A stretch of DNA of 64,000 nt from Prorocentrum cordatum. Taxonomy: Eukaryota > Sar > Dinophyceae > Prorocentrales > Prorocentraceae. Position 1 is the stretch's first letter, and every line of letters begins with the position of its first letter. The notes beneath the pieces were generated by a model. That model saw only the letters and a list, made by a program, of their open reading frames with translations, searched no databases and was not told the origin of the DNA. This document shows positions 44,171 through 56,015 of the stretch, piece after piece. The stretch is from contig CAUYUJ010009857.1 of assembly GCA_963575745.1 (NCBI GenBank), positions 117,501-181,500 of the forward strand, given 5' to 3'. The position numbers and the translations under genes were made by a program.

Positions 44171-44769
44171 GTCAATCTTGATGCCATGCCCCCCTCGGCC
44201 CCCCTTCGTTCGCGCACATGCCTCGGGCCATGACGCCCCCCCCCTCGCTCTGCCCGGCCCCCCTCTCCAGTGCACCCGAGGAGATTGCCGTGAAGCAGGA
44301 AAGGGGCGTGAGGCAACCGGGCCCCAAGTGGCCTCGCCGTTCTCGGGCGTCGAGGCCCTCCCCGGGCTCCAGTGCCGTCTACAGACTGCTCAGGACGAAG
44401 CACTGGCCCCTGGGGAGGGGCTCCGGGCCCCCGGGCCCGTTTCCTTCACGCCGGTCAGAGTGCACATCGGAAGACGTATACGCAAACGTCCGAAGGGCCG
44501 CGCGGGCATCTTGCGGGAGGCGCCACCAGGGGTGTCCAGCGCCGAATCAAGGGATCCGCGCGGACCGCCGAGCGTTCATGTGCATGCAGTGCGTTCTTTC
44601 GTGAGGGTTCCACCCTGAGGCACCAGTTCCACGCAGGTCAGGCTCCACGCGCACACCACGCCGATCTGTCGGATGCGCATCGCGGTGCGCCGCAGACGTG
44701 CCGGCGTCCCACCTCCTCGGGAGCTGGGCCGCCCACACTCCATCACCGACCCAACGACTGGGTGTGTAC

Positions 44770-44912
44770 AGCCAGACCGAGGTATAAGATCGAGGGCGGT
44801 TCGGGGAGGGCTAGTGCCTGTTGGATGTTTTTGCGCGTCCTGGGAGTGCGCCCTTCGATTTTCCGTGTATTTTGGCCGGCGGGGGGTCTCATGTTCTTGA
44901 GGGATGCTCTGC
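44770..44912. repeat. GATCGAGG..GGGGAGGG repeat, copy 2
   Basis: GACCGAGGTATAAGATCGAG, TTTTGGCCGGCGGGGGGTCT and TTCTTGAGGGATG. Confidence 0.6.
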
Positions 44913-45414
44913 TGGCCTACCACCCTCCTCGAGATCCAACGCAAGCTTTCAGTGCTGGTCGACGCGCGGAACGCGGCCCACGGGGCCAGGTCTTTGTGTG
45001 TCCGCAGTCGCCAGTTTCGGCGCGAACCTCGGCATTTTGGGGGGGTCTCGGGGCGCCGCCGCCCCGCGGGGAAGACCTGCGCTTGATCTCGCGGGGGGAT
45101 GCCGGCCCGACGGCGCGCCAGGCCCCTCCCCGATGAGTAAGAGCAGGCCCGGGCCCGCCGCGCCGCGGGGCGCGTGCGGGAGCACTGCTCGTCTGCACGC
45201 GGGACCGCCGGCCGCCCCCGGGCCCCCACGGGGCAGCGGGCGGCTCCGTGCCCGCCCTGGCGCACAAAAAACCACGGTCGGGAGGGGGCAGGGAGCGGCA
45301 ACGGTCGTGGGCCCCCAGACGGGGTGGTGACCACACCGTGCGGTGAGTCGGTGGGGCTTCGGACTTCGAGGTCACCGCACGGTCTGTCGCCGCACCGTTT
45401 CGGGACTCCAACAA

Positions 45415-45540
45415 AGGGGGGGCTGATGGCCAGGGGGGGGTGTGATGCCCTGGCGGGGGCCATGATGTCTCCCCAGACTTCACGGCGCCTCTTCGTATCT
45501 CAATGCGCCCCAGGCCAACAAAAACACGATCGGGACTGGG
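45415..45540. repeat. GGGGGCCATGAT repeat, copy 2
   Basis: GGCGGGGGCCATGATGTCTC, CACGGCGCCTCTTCGTATCT and CAATGCGCCCC. Confidence 0.55.
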
Positions 45541-45814
45541 CAGGGAGCGGCAGAGGGGGGGGGGGTGATGGCTATAGTCAGAAACTGGAACGTATACATT
45601 ACCAGTGTCGGGCTGTTTTTCAATCCCAGGATTCTTTGAGGGTCGGGGACGACGTCGGGGTGGTGTGGTGTATATTGTGCTCCCCGTTTTCCCGTGGAAA
45701 CAACAAAACAATGTACACACCAGGATGCCGTATACACCAGAATCCGTTTTCTCGTGCGGATCTCAGTGCGGGACTGGAGAAAAGCATCGGTGTATTAAAG
45801 TTCGGTTCTTCATA

Positions 45815-45925
45815 TAGGGGGGGTGATGCCATGGCGGGGGCCAGGCTGTCTCCCCATGGCTTCATGGCGCCTCTTCGTATCTCGGTGCGTCCCCGGCATC
45901 GCACGTGCCGCCTGCCATGGTCTGC
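45815..45925. repeat. GGGGGCCATGAT repeat, copy 3
   Basis: GATGCCATGGCGGGGGCCAG, CATGGCGCCTCTTCGTATCT and CGGTGCGTCCC, about 400 bases after copy 2. Confidence 0.55.
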
Positions 45926-46029
45926 GCCCCCCGCCCTCGTGGGCGCCCCCCTCTCTTGGCCGCCCCCCAGAGGGAGCGGGAGGAGGGCGCGGGCCCGTCT
46001 GCGTCGACATCGTCGCCGTCTGTGTCGAT

Positions 46030-46033
46030 CGAT

Positions 46034-46073
<40 letters not shown>

Positions 46074-46076
46074 TCG

Positions 46077-46146
<70 letters not shown>

Positions 46147-46159
46147 TCGTCGTCGTCGT

Positions 46160-46203
<44 letters not shown>

Positions 46204-46205
46204 CC
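46030..46205. repeat. GTC array abutting exon 12
   Basis: Nearly pure GTC units with a few GTT/GTCA interruptions, ending ten bases before the exon 12 acceptor. Confidence 0.9.
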
Positions 46206-46214
46206 GATCGTCAG

Positions 46215-46346
46215 TCTCTGGCCCCCGAGGTGGCAGCCGCGTGGCGCGGGGAGCTGGAGAGGTACGGCGGCGGCCTCACCCTCGAGCTGGCGAGCCGGCT
46301 GCCCCACCCCGACGACCCCGCGCTCGGGGTAGCGCTCGCGGGCTTG
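46215..46346 (+). CDS. GT31 gene, exon 12 (DDPALG, variant of EDV-LG)
   Basis: It reads SLAPEVAAAWRGELERYGGG, LTLELASRLPHPDDPALGVA and LAGL. The PDDPALG stretch takes the place of the conserved (E/D)-D-V-x-(L/V)-G of GT31 enzymes; the proline instead of valine is unusual. The donor is TTG|GTGGAC in phase 0. The 5' edge is uncertain: TCAG at 46211-46214 is used here, while GAG at 46227-46229 would remove five residues. A GTC array of about 175 bases abuts the acceptor. Confidence 0.65.
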
Positions 46347-46794
46347 GTGGACCGGGACCACTGGGGCACTTCTGCCGAACAGCAGAGCAGCAGGAGGTCA
46401 TGATACCGATAGGTTCCAAGGCTCCCCAGGATTTCCCATGCTTCCTGATGTCCCGCACCCGCTGCAGAATCGAGGGGGCCGCTAGATACTCTGGAAATCT
46501 TGGAGCGCATCCCGAGCGAATCTTTCTATGACAGCATTCCTGCCCTCGAACAGGCCAGGCATCAGATTCGAGGCCTCGTGCCTGGCAGGTGAGGACTCGT
46601 CTTCGGCGAGGATCGTCTCCGGCGAGTCTCGCGCCGTCGGCGGAGGTCGAGCGGGGAAGTCCGCTGGCGGAAGGCTGCGGAAGTTCCGCGGAAGGCGGCG
46701 GCGCGCAGTACGCGTTTGTGCGCGGCAGACGCTTGCGGGAGTGATGCATCGAATGGCCTTTGGCCCATCCCGCCACCGTGCCTGGGTTGTGCGC

Positions 46795-47400
46795 CTGAGG
46801 CCTCTTGGATAGGCGTGAGGACCTCGTCGAGGCCTCTCGGGGGCCTCCTGGAGGCACTTCTGAAGCTTCTGGGTGCTACATTGGGGCCTTTGGGGGCTTC
46901 TTTCGGGCCTCTTAGAAGCCTCCATGGGCCTCTTGGGGGCCAATTGAGGGCCTCTTGGGGCTGGGCGCCTCTTGGGGCGGAAGGCTCGGATTTTCGGTTC
47001 GTGTTCCCCCTCTTGGGCCTCTCTTGGGGTCGTCTTGGGGCCCTCTTGGTCTGCCTTGGGCGCGTCTTGGGCCGTCTTGGGGCCCTCTTGGGTCGTCTTA
47101 GGGACCTTTGTGGCCCGCTTGGGCGGTCTTGGGGGCCTCTTGGGACGTCTTGGAGCGTCGGGAGCTAGAAATGTGGAGAACCCCCAAAACACTGAAAAAC
47201 CATACGCAATGTTTTTTGGCCTCTCGGAGCCCTCTGCGGAAGGCTCTTGGGCCTCTCCTGAGGCGTCTCGACAGCTTCTTCGGCCGTCTTGAGGCCATCT
47301 TGGACGCCTTGGAGAGCTGTTGGGTCGTCTCGGAGGCCTCTTGGACCCAGCGGGGAGCTTCTCGGAACTCTCTTTGCCCGCTTCTGGGCCCTGCTCGACG
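46795..47400. repeat. CTCTTGGGG irregular family, block 4
   Basis: GGGGCCTCTTGGGG, GGGGTCGTCTTGGGGCC and CTTGGGCCGTC words over 600 bases. The - strand 371-residue frame through it is Lys/Pro/Arg-rich repeat translation. Confidence 0.65.
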
Positions 47401-47577
47401 GGAGCGCTGTCCCTGAGGCCCACGCGAGACACTCCAGTAGCGCCCAGCCCCGCCTGGGAGCGCCGGGGAAACGGGGCGTCTAGAATCCTGGCTGCGGCAG
47501 CAGCACAGCTGCGAGCCTTGGGGGGCACTCCACTTCGTGCCAGAGGCACGGTGGCGGATCTGCACAGCTGGTCCTGT

Positions 47578-47720
47578 ACAGTCGGACGGAGGTACAAGAT
47601 CGAGGTCGTCTCGGCGAGGGTACCTGAACGTGTTCGTGCTTGCTGGACGTTCTTGTGTGCATCCTGGGGCTGGGTACCCCCGAATGCTCTTCAGTTTGGG
47701 CCGGCGGAGGGACGTTCTAT
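47578..47720. repeat. GATCGAGG..GGGGAGGG repeat, copy 3
   Basis: GACGGAGGTACAAGATCGAG, GGCGAGGGTACCTGAACG and TTTGGGCCGGCGGAGGGACG. Confidence 0.55.
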
Positions 47721-47944
47721 GTCCAAGGTCCGATTGTAGATGGGTGGGCGCATTCGCGGAGCGGAGAGGGGTAGAGTGAAACAGGGCTAGGATCAGGATA
47801 AATCGCTCCAGAGCGTTCCGGAGCGCTCTCAGAGCGTTCCGGAACGCTCTGGGGCGGCCGCGGCGCCCAATACATCCTCCAAACCCGCCGATTCTCAGAG
47901 ATTTCGAGTTATCCCGATCCGATTTTGTCCCGATCTTCGCGTCG

Positions 47945-48430
47945 TTTTATAGGGTGGGCAGGGCGCGGGGCGCCCAGCCGGCGCCACCCGTGCGCCCCCT
48001 CCGGCCCCGTGCAGCACCGCGGCTTCCGATTCGCAGCCGTGTGTGGACGGGTACACGGGCTCACCGAGCGCGCTACACTGCTCGCAGAGTGCCTGCTCGC
48101 AGGGGCCAGAAGAAGTGTTTTCCTCTAAAAGTTGGACGTAAAAGTCCCTCGCGGCGGATCCGGGCCATCTGCGAGCAGCGCCGCTGCGAGTATATAGTGG
48201 AGCGCGCTCGTCCACAGGCGGTGGCACAGCGTGTGTGCAGAGTCGCCGGCGCGCGCGCGTGCGGCAGGCTCGTGCCGCGGCGACGCGGCGGCGGTCATCC
48301 GGCACGGGCGCTCGAGGTGGAGCGCCAAGAGTGGCCCGTAACCTGGGCGGCATCGAGCGATTCGCGTTGTCGGAAAATCGCTCTGGAAGGCGCCCTGGGC
48401 GAACTCCAGGCGAGGGCTGGCGAATGCCGG
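47945..48430. other. Region open on both strands, coding status unresolved
   Basis: A + frame reads APCSTAASDSQPCVDGYTGS then PSALHCSQSACSQ; the - strand reads RDFYVQLLEENTSSGPCEQA. Both are Cys-bearing and plausible. Neither could be placed in a gene. Confidence 0.25.
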
Positions 48431-48676
48431 TGATCTGATGAGTGGCGAATGCAACGTTTCATTTCGGAGGCAACGCCTTCCGGAACCATTTGGGCTCAAC
48501 ATTCCCCCTCTTCCTCCTTCCTCCTCCATGTCGCGCGCGTCTTATTCTTGCCAAGTGTCTCATCATTGTTCAGGCTGCACGCTGCCTTTGGTTTGGGTAA
48601 CACGTACCACAAGCATATTGCCTCAGGGGTAGCTTTGTGAAGCTCTGCCCGCCACGCGAAACGAACAAAACGAAAC

Positions 48677-48870
48677 GTAGGAGTGACCCTTCGCCAGAGT
48701 GACCTTCGGTGCGGGCACAAATGGGGTCCCCCGATCACCGGTCGCGGTTCGACAGTAGCGTCTTGCGCGCCTGAGTCTGGTCCGCCCGCGGCCCCCCCCC
48801 CCAAAGCCGCGCACCAGAGGTCACTCTTGCGCAAGGCCACTCCTTGCGTGTGGCCACGAGAACCGCGATC
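48677..48870. repeat. GTAGGAGTGACC repeat, copy 3
   Basis: CGTAGGAGTGACCCTTCGCC, GTAGCGTCTTGCGCGCCTGA and AGAGGTCACTCTTGCGCAAG. Confidence 0.65.
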
Positions 48871-49119
48871 TGTCAAGGCTGAGCGATGCACCACGTGGCG
48901 TCTGGAGCCAACACGGACTTCGTCACGACACGGACCTGCCGCTAGCGGATGGTGACATCATGCCAAAATTCTAGCCGCCTCGTGCAACCCCACCAGCCCA
49001 TCCAGAAACGATGCCCAGGCGAGTTGCCCCGATCACGCATGTGGTGGAGCACGAGTGGAAGAAAGTCCGGGGGAGATGGATGCGGAAACGGGGGCCCGGG
49101 GGGACTTTGCCCGCCGCGC

Positions 49120-49312
49120 GAGGAGGAGGAGGAGGAGGAGGAGGAGGAGGAGGAGGAGGAGGAGGAGGAGGAGGAGGAGGGAGGAGGAGGAGGAGGGAGG
49201 AGGGAGGGGGAGGGGGAGGGGAGGGGGAGGAGGAGGGAGGAGGAGGAGGAGGAGGAGGAGGAGGAGGAGGAGGAGGTGGAGCGGGAGGAGGACGAAGGGA
49301 GGAGGGAGGAGG
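49120..49312. repeat. GAG array
   Basis: GAG units with GGGAGG interruptions, about 190 bases. Confidence 0.9.
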
Positions 49313-49384
49313 GAGGAGTGGGGATCAGGATTACGTAGGCGGACGAAGACGAGGAAGAACAGGAAGGCGAGCAGAAAGACAAGA

Positions 49385-49600
49385 GGCCTCTTGGATGCTT
49401 CTCGGAACATCTTCGAATGTATATTGAGCTTCTTCTAGTTCTCTTGGGGTCTCTTGGGAGCCTCGTGGTGATCCCGGGGGCCTCTTGAAGCGTCTTGGGT
49501 GCTTCGGGGGAGCATCTTCGGGCCTCTAGGGGATCTCTTGGGAGCCTCTTCGTGAATGAGTTGTACTTTCTCGCCGACGCCGTTTTGGATGCTCTAACCC
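49385..49600. repeat. CTCTTGGGG irregular family, block 5
   Basis: CTCTTGGGGTCTCTTGGGAG words ending at GGATGCTCTAACCCCT, the same 3' end as the 2.4 kb block. Confidence 0.6.
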
Positions 49601-50114
49601 CTCGCCGACCGCCTTCCCCCCCCCTTTAGACCCAGAGGCAGGGGGTAGGGGGACGGTTTCACCCCTCCCGAAGGGCAAGACGTGAGGATTGAAGAGGTCG
49701 CCCCAACAGGCTGGTGGAATTTCAAGGAATCGAAGGGCGCGGGGCGCCTCTGTGTGAGGGCAGGCTAGGTGTAAGTCTTCATGTGATCCTCGGCGCATGT
49801 GTCATCCCAATCCTGTTCCTCGTGTTTCGTTTTGTGGCCCATCCCGGTTGGGCCACCTCGGCCCTGCGGGGCCCAGGCGCGGTCGCAATTCTGTCGGCCC
49901 TTCTCTGAGGTCAGGCCCACCGCGGCCGCTGGCTCTTGCCCCCGTTCTCCCCACACTGTGCATCGCCATAGTGGCCCCTTGCTCGACCTCATGCGAGTGT
50001 CGCCGAGCTCGGCCTGATTGGCGCAGCTGGACGATCTTGTTCCGACCACGCGTGCTCGCTCGAATCAATACGGCGACGGCGTGAACTTGCAAGTGCCATC
50101 GGAAACCTCCACAG

Positions 50115-50193
50115 GACCAGTTCAGCTTGAATGTCGACGACCGCGACCTCAACGTCTTTGCGTTGAACCCGTCCTGCAATGCTTCTTATCAAA
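50115..50193 (+). CDS. GT31 gene, exon 13 (NVDDRDL)
   Basis: After CCTCCACAG the block reads DQFSLNVDDRDLNVFALNPS then CNASYQ. In GT31 proteins the EDV-LG helix is followed about twelve residues later by (D/H)-D-x-R-(F/L) and then a cysteine; both occur here with that spacing. It starts in phase 0, matching exon 12. I end it at A|GCAGCC in phase 1 to match exon 14, but other GC dinucleotides close by are possible donors. Confidence 0.6.
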
Positions 50194-50403
50194 GCAGCCT
50201 AGCGGCGCAGTCTCTAAGACCGGGGCCGGGAGCGAGGGAGAAGAGGGGAGTGTTGGAGACGAGCGTCACGACTCCGAGAACGCGTTTGGCTGTTCCTTGG
50301 ACCTCCTTGTGCGCTCCTTATCTCGCTGTCTTTTCGCCGCGGCGCCTGCCGCCGCCAGCGCGCCATTCCTCCAGTCCTCCCAGAGGGGGCCCGAGCAGAT
50401 GCT

Positions 50404-50500
50404 TGGCATCGCTCGGACGTGTGCATTTTTCCTTCGGCGAGGACCATCGAGGAGCGTCCTAATCGAAAAAAGACAGGAAATGGACGTCCGAGCGATGACC
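50404..50500. mobile_element. CATCGCTCGGACGT element, copy 2
   Basis: CATCGCTCGGACGTGTGC and ACGTCCGAGCGATG ends, about 95 bases apart; core shortened compared with the other copies. Confidence 0.75.
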
Positions 50501-50605
50501 AGCTCCTGCCCAGGACCTGGCCCGCCTGGCCTGTGGCGCCTCGGGGCGGCGAGCGACGTCGGCAGCGCCCTCTGCGGAGAGGTCGTGGTATCGCCCTCTG
50601 GTGTT
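50501..50605 (+). other. Coding-like block, unassigned
   Basis: Two frames look like protein: AQDLARLACGASGRRATSAA, and PGLWRLGAASDVGSALCGE followed by a GT donor. Neither keeps phase between exons 13 and 14 with a GT donor. It might be a skipped or lost exon. Confidence 0.25.
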
Positions 50606-50648
50606 CCTGCACAGGGCGGGATCCTCCGTCAGGAGGAGCGTCGAGCTG

Positions 50649-50743
50649 CGAGGAGCACAAATCAGCATTGCCAATGCTGATTTGTGCTCCTCGATCTCCG
50701 AAAATTCATTCCAATGCTGCATTGGAATGAATGTTCGGAGATC
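50649..50743. repeat. Two adjacent long hairpins
   Basis: Arms 50649-50670 and 50672-50693 are perfect 22-base complements with one base between. Arms 50693-50716 and 50720-50743 are 24-base complements with one mismatch and a CTG loop. The two palindromes share base 50693. Confidence 0.92.
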
Positions 50744-51342
50744 CGTGCAGATTGCCTGGATCGGCGCTGGACCCCTGTGGCGACGCCTCCAGCGGCGTGC
50801 TTCGCCACCAGGGACGGGGTGCTCCAGCGGCAAGCCAAGAAGCCCGACCGAGCCTTCGGCATGTGATGCTTGTACAGGTTGTTGCCCGCAGGGCGTGACG
50901 AGTTGGCTCGGCAGAAGGCGGCGGAGGATGGCCGGCGGCGGGTCCATCAGTGGAATGTGGGCGGAAGGCGGCGGCAGTGAACGCGAGACGCTCAGCATGT
51001 GAGGATCCAGGGCTTCTGGACTCGGTCAAACGTGTCGCGGTGGATGGTCCATCGTCGTTTGTCCGAGCCGCCCGGCATGGATGGTCATGGTCGCAAGGGC
51101 GGAGCAGGAATAAGTGCCGGAGGAGGAGGAGGATGAGGCTGTCACTGGAGGCCGCGCAACGGGGGGGCGATAAATACGGGGCAGCGAGGGCTTCAGAAAA
51201 GGGGCCCGTGAGGGCCCCTAAAGGGGCCTTGTTCGGGTCCAGACGAGGACCTTCAGGGTCCGAGCGGGGCACCTTTCTTCCCCCCCCCAATCTCTCGCCT
51301 CCCCCTGAATTCGCGCCCAATGTCAGTGCTTCTGTCTCCCTG

Positions 51343-51478
51343 GCATCGCTCGGACGTGTGCATTTTTTTCTCGGCGAGGACCCCTCGAGGAGCATCCTTG
51401 AACATGTGGAAAAACCACGCACGAACCCGGAAAAAACACAAGGAATGGACGTCCGAGCGATGGCCTGTCTCACGCTCA
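51343..51478. mobile_element. CATCGCTCGGACGT element, copy 3
   Basis: TGGCATCGCTCGGACGTG and ACGTCCGAGCGATGGC ends; flanks CTGTCTCCC and CTGTCTCAC suggest a target duplication. It ends about 30 bases before exon 14. Confidence 0.75.
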
Positions 51479-51509
51479 CGCCATCGCTTGTCTCTGGACC
51501 GGCGTGCAG

Positions 51510-51655
51510 ATCTGAACATGCACCGCCGCACGTGGGCCGTGCACCACGTCAGCGCGGGCGCGATGCGCTGCATGTGGGCCCTGGACTCCGCGGCTGGCGG
51601 CTGCGTGCACTCGGCGCAGGCCCTTGGCAGAAGCACGGAGGGGAGGTCAGGATGA
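51510..51655 (+). CDS. GT31 gene, terminal exon 14 (HHVSAGAM, stop)
   Basis: Following GGCGTGCAG the frame reads LNMHRRTWAVHHVSAGAMRC then MWALDSAAGGCVHSAQ, and reaches TGA at 51653. The W-A-(V/I)-H-H-(V)-S pattern near the C-terminus is typical of GT31 enzymes. If GCG CAG|GC at about 51612 is instead a donor, the protein continues in an exon not identified here. An inverted-repeat element ends about 30 bases before the acceptor, and a GAT array begins about 80 bases after the stop. Confidence 0.58.
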
Positions 51656-51734
51656 TCAGTAGTAGGATGTCGACGGTGGTAATGCTGCTGATGGTAAAGA
51701 TTAAGATGAGAATAGGAATGACGACGATGGTGAT

Positions 51735-51921
51735 ATGTCAACATCTAATTACGATGATGGCGATGATGAAGCTGGTGGTGGTGGTGATGAGGATGTTGGT
51801 GATGGTGATGACCATCATGGTGTGGGTGATGGTGGTGACGATGGTGATGACACCGACGACGATGATGATGATGCTGATGATGCTGATGATGCTGATGATG
51901 ATGGTGATGATGATGATGATT

Positions 51922-52002
<81 letters not shown>

Positions 52003-52230
52003 TGGTGTGGTGGTGGTGGTGGTGGTGGTGGTGGTGGTGGTGGTGGTGGTGGTGGTGGTGGTGGTGGTGGTGGTGGTGGTGGTGGTGGTGGTGGTGGTGG
52101 TGGGGTGATTCTGGTGGTGGCGATGGTGAAGATGAGGAGGAGGATGAGGGCGATGACTGATGGTTTGGCAATGTTTATGGTAATGGTGATGGTGATGGTG
52201 GCGGTGATGCGGGTGATGCTGACAACGACG
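51735..52230. repeat. GAT array then GGT array
   Basis: GAT units to about 52002, pure GGT from 52005 to 52105, then mixed GATGGT. Confidence 0.92.
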
Positions 52231-52329
52231 ACTATGATGATAGGGTGGTGGTGGTCATGATGATGGTGCTAGTGATAACGGTGAAGATCATGATACTGGC
52301 TGTGATGGTGATGGTGACGATAATGACAC

Positions 52330-52590
52330 TGCTTCGGAAGGGCGCCGATGGCCAGAACGAGCTGGGCCATGGGTCTGCCTAAGGTGGTGCTCTGGCGAGG
52401 AGCTCGAGGTGGGGTCCGTGGTGCCCGCCCAGGGTGCGCCGCAGGCGAGAACGCCCCGCCCCTGGCCAGCCACCTGCGCAGAGTGTCGAGAGCACGCGGG
52501 TGGCGCACCACCTGCAAGTCCTGCCCTGGCCAGCACCCTGCGCGGCGCCCTCCGCCCGGTGGCTCCGTACGGTGCCGTTTTTAACACATG
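52330..52590. other. GC-rich open region, possible exon
   Basis: After GCCGCAG a + frame reads ENAPPLASHLRRVSRARGWR then TTCKSCPG with G/C third positions; the - strand (ALDTLRRWLARGGAFSPAAH) is equally good. Strand not decided. Confidence 0.25.
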
Positions 52591-52974
52591 CTCCGCGTGC
52601 GGATCATGTATTAAAAATGCAGGGATTTAGTACTAGAAACAACGATGAGTTCATGCATAAATTCAATCCTAAATTAACCATGTATTAAAATCCAATATTT
52701 TTAAACATCCCATGTATTGAAAACTGCCCTGTATGCTGATCCCGCTGTCGTTAGGCTGCTCGTGTACGCACCGTGCAGGCAGGGTGCTGAAATTGGTCCC
52801 GTGCCTCCCGCTCCTCTCGTTGTCCATTGGAGCGCTTCCGATAGGACCGCGTCCCCAAGGAACCACGTTGGGCTCAGGAAGGGCTCCGGTTTTCGGGGCT
52901 CTCCTCAGAGCCAGGCCGGGTGCCATGGCGACACAATGACACCTCTGAGGCACAACACCCTAAACCGAATCCGC

Positions 52975-53660
52975 AGGAGCCGGCAGTTTTCGTGGCATTT
53001 GTTGTTGCTACAACTACTTGTTTTATGTTGCTACTGCTGCTACTCTTCCCAGTGGTATGTCTACAACTTCTACTACTCGAACGACCACTACCTACTCTAT
53101 GACTACCATTACTAACTGCTCACACTGATAATATCAAGACTTGCTAACAGTAGTACTTAGAATGCTAATGCTCATTCGTAGGCAGGCTTATGACGAGTTG
53201 TATTATTACTATGGTTGGCGCTATTGGCAAGACTCGCACACATGGTGCGACTGCGACTGCACATGAAGATTCTACTAATTCGAATGGAGTCTACGTTATA
53301 GTTACGTTGATAACAATACTAGTACTGCTGCGACGCACCATACCAAAACACATGCGACTATCTGTATGGTTAGCAATGCACGTACTGATGTTGACAGCCA
53401 ATACTAACATTCATATTGGTACTAATGCTATCACTCCAATTCGAAGACTAATCCTAATACTATGCAGCGGGAGGCAACAGGAGCCACGGGAGGCAACGAG
53501 AGAACGGGAGACAACGTCGCCGTAACTGGAGACCACGTCGCCCGTCGGATTCCAGATCCGGTGAGGCACTCATTCGCTTCTTAGACAAAGGTTATTGGGC
53601 TTTCACAGAGCATTTGTTTGGGGGAAAGCCGTTGTTCCTGATTCATCGTTGCTAATCGTG
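52975..53660. other. AT-richer stretch, no gene recognised
   Basis: It contains ACTACT/CTACTA words that look like a decayed trinucleotide array near 53005-53115; the rest is unique-looking. Confidence 0.4.
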
Positions 53661-54367
53661 GCACAATGACTGGAGAAGCTGTCGCTGCGCCGCGTCTGCT
53701 GCGGCCCCAGTCCAAGGCCCATGCAGTCTGTGCTGCCACGGCGACGGAGTGCCACAGGGGGCTCCAGGAACTGACTGACATCGGCACGGACATAGGCTTG
53801 CGGACGTCCGCGCGGACCCGAAGGCGTGCAGGACCTCTGGAAAAGTTTGTATTCACGGCGTTCCTTGCTCATCCGTGGGATGGGGGAGCCAGCAGACGAC
53901 GGCGAGCGCTGCAGATGTTCAAGCCTTGCCGTGGGGAAGCGGCCGCTCTGAGGATGCACGGGGTCGGCCTCATCCGTCGAGGCGCACACAGTGCACTCTG
54001 CTGCACCATCGCGACGTTGAGCGTCTCCAGCACCGGCGGAGGAGGAGGAGGAGGGCAGGAGCACAGGAGGGGCGAGGAGGAGGCGTTGCTTCCCGAGCGG
54101 TACGGTGCTCTTCGTTGGGGGTCCGCCGCGCCGCGATCGCCTCGCGTCGGTGCTGCCGCGCGGCAGGCGCAGTTTCCCCGCCGTTGCGGGATGCCCACTG
54201 CGGCGGCGTGCTTCGCCGACGCGGCGGGTGAAGCCTGCTGTGGTCTCCGGGGAGCCGAATGGCCCCGAAGGTTGCCGGAGAGCGGGCCACACGTAGGAGT
54301 CGCTCGCACTGGCGATGTGCATGCTGCGTGGTGCAGCTGTGGCGCGGTGCAGCGCGTCGTGTATGCT

Positions 54368-54540
54368 TCGGGGGTGGACGGAGCTCCCACCCTGACACGT
54401 CGATTGGTGAACTGTCCGTTTTCGGTTCTCGAGAGGGGGGCGCGGCCGTCCTTTTCCGGGCTTGCGCCCGCCAGGTGTGGGCCCGAGGCCGTTTCCACGA
54501 AGCCGCGTTGTACTAAAGCGGGCTCTCTGTCCATCCCCGA
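54368..54540. mobile_element. TCGGGGGTGGAC element, copy 3
   Basis: TCGGGGGTGGACGGAGC and CTCTGTCCATCCCCGA ends with CACGTCGATTGGTGAACTGT and GTTTTCGGTTCTCGAGAG inside. Confidence 0.72.
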
Positions 54541-54984
54541 AGGCTGCAGCGGGGCAGCACCCCGACTCACAAGCCACGGGGCGCCAGGGGGCGGAAGCCA
54601 GAAGACGCGACCACTGGGGGGCGCAGCATGGCCCCCCGCCGAAGGGCATTCCGCACAGGGCTCCAGGGCGGCAGCCACGAGTCGCAGGAGCTGAGGCACC
54701 GCAGGGATATGGCGGCCAGAGGGCACCACCCGAAGGGCATCGGGGCGGCGGCTCGGGATCCATCGGGGCAGCACGGGGCGCCAGCCCTGAGGCGCATCGC
54801 CCGCGGGGCACCACGGGCAGCCACGGGTCGCGCGACTCGGGGCAAGAGGCTGTGGCGCCGGCCAGGACTCGCGGCAGCCGGGGCAGCCTCGTGAAACGGC
54901 CCTTGGCATGGGCACCACCTGCGGGGCACTGCGGCGGGGGGGGGGAGGGGCCTCCGTCGGCGGCGAGGAGCCCGGGAGGGGGGA

Positions 54985-55170
54985 AGTCCCTCCTCCTCCT
55001 CCTCCTCCTCCTCCTCCTCCTCCTCCGCGCCTCGCCCTCGCCCTCCTCCGCGCCTCGCCCTCCTCCTTCTCCTCCTCCGCGCCTCGCCCTCGCCCTCCTC
55101 CTCCCCCTCCTCCTCCTCCCCCTCCTCCCCTCCTCCTCCTCCTCCTCCTCCTCCTCCTCCTCCTCCTCGA
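54985..55170. repeat. CTC array with CGCCCTCGC words
   Basis: CTCCTC runs interrupted by CGCGCCTCGCCCTCGC. Confidence 0.85.
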
Positions 55171-55485
55171 CGAAGAGGGCGGCCGCGCGGCCGCGCAGGC
55201 GGAACGCAGGGGGGGACCTCGGGCGTAGAGGGGCCTGCCGAAATGCATCAAACGTCCAGGGGCGAGGAGGAGCCAGAGCCCAAATGGGGCCGTCAGCGAA
55301 GCACCGAGCGCGCCCGAGGAAGCGGAGCAGCGCCACACCAGAGCCGCAGAAAGCGCCTGGGGGCAGGGCGGTCGCGTGAGGAAAGGCGGCAGACCCGGCC
55401 CGGGGGGCCGCCCACGCGGCGCAAGACTGCGCGGAGTGCAGGGTTTCCCGGGCGCCGCTGCCCAAGGGCACTCGGCGGGCACAGA

Positions 55486-56015
<530 letters not shown>

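Noticed and set aside
46482-47597. A 371-residue - strand frame rich in Lys, Pro and Arg
   Set aside because: It is the translation of the CTCTTGGGG irregular repeat; similar frames arise at every block of that family.
48880-48935. A second HHV-containing exon (MHHVASGANTDFVTTRTC)
   Set aside because: It shares TGCACCACGT with exon 14 but soon hits a stop and lies next to a dispersed repeat; probably chance.
46340-51505. TGGACCGG on both sides of the exon 12 to 14 gap as an 8-bp target duplication
   Set aside because: Exon 13 at 50.1 kb lies between the two copies and fits the motif spacing, so they do not flank one intron.
53190-53525. A 111-residue + strand frame with hydrophobic runs
   Set aside because: It begins in a decayed ACT/CTA array, has no splice context and shows no family likeness.
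53603-55471. A 622-residue - strand open frame
   Set aside because: It crosses a CTC array and a TCGGGGGTGGAC element and is Arg/Pro/Gly-rich. Very high GC leaves long frames open by chance.
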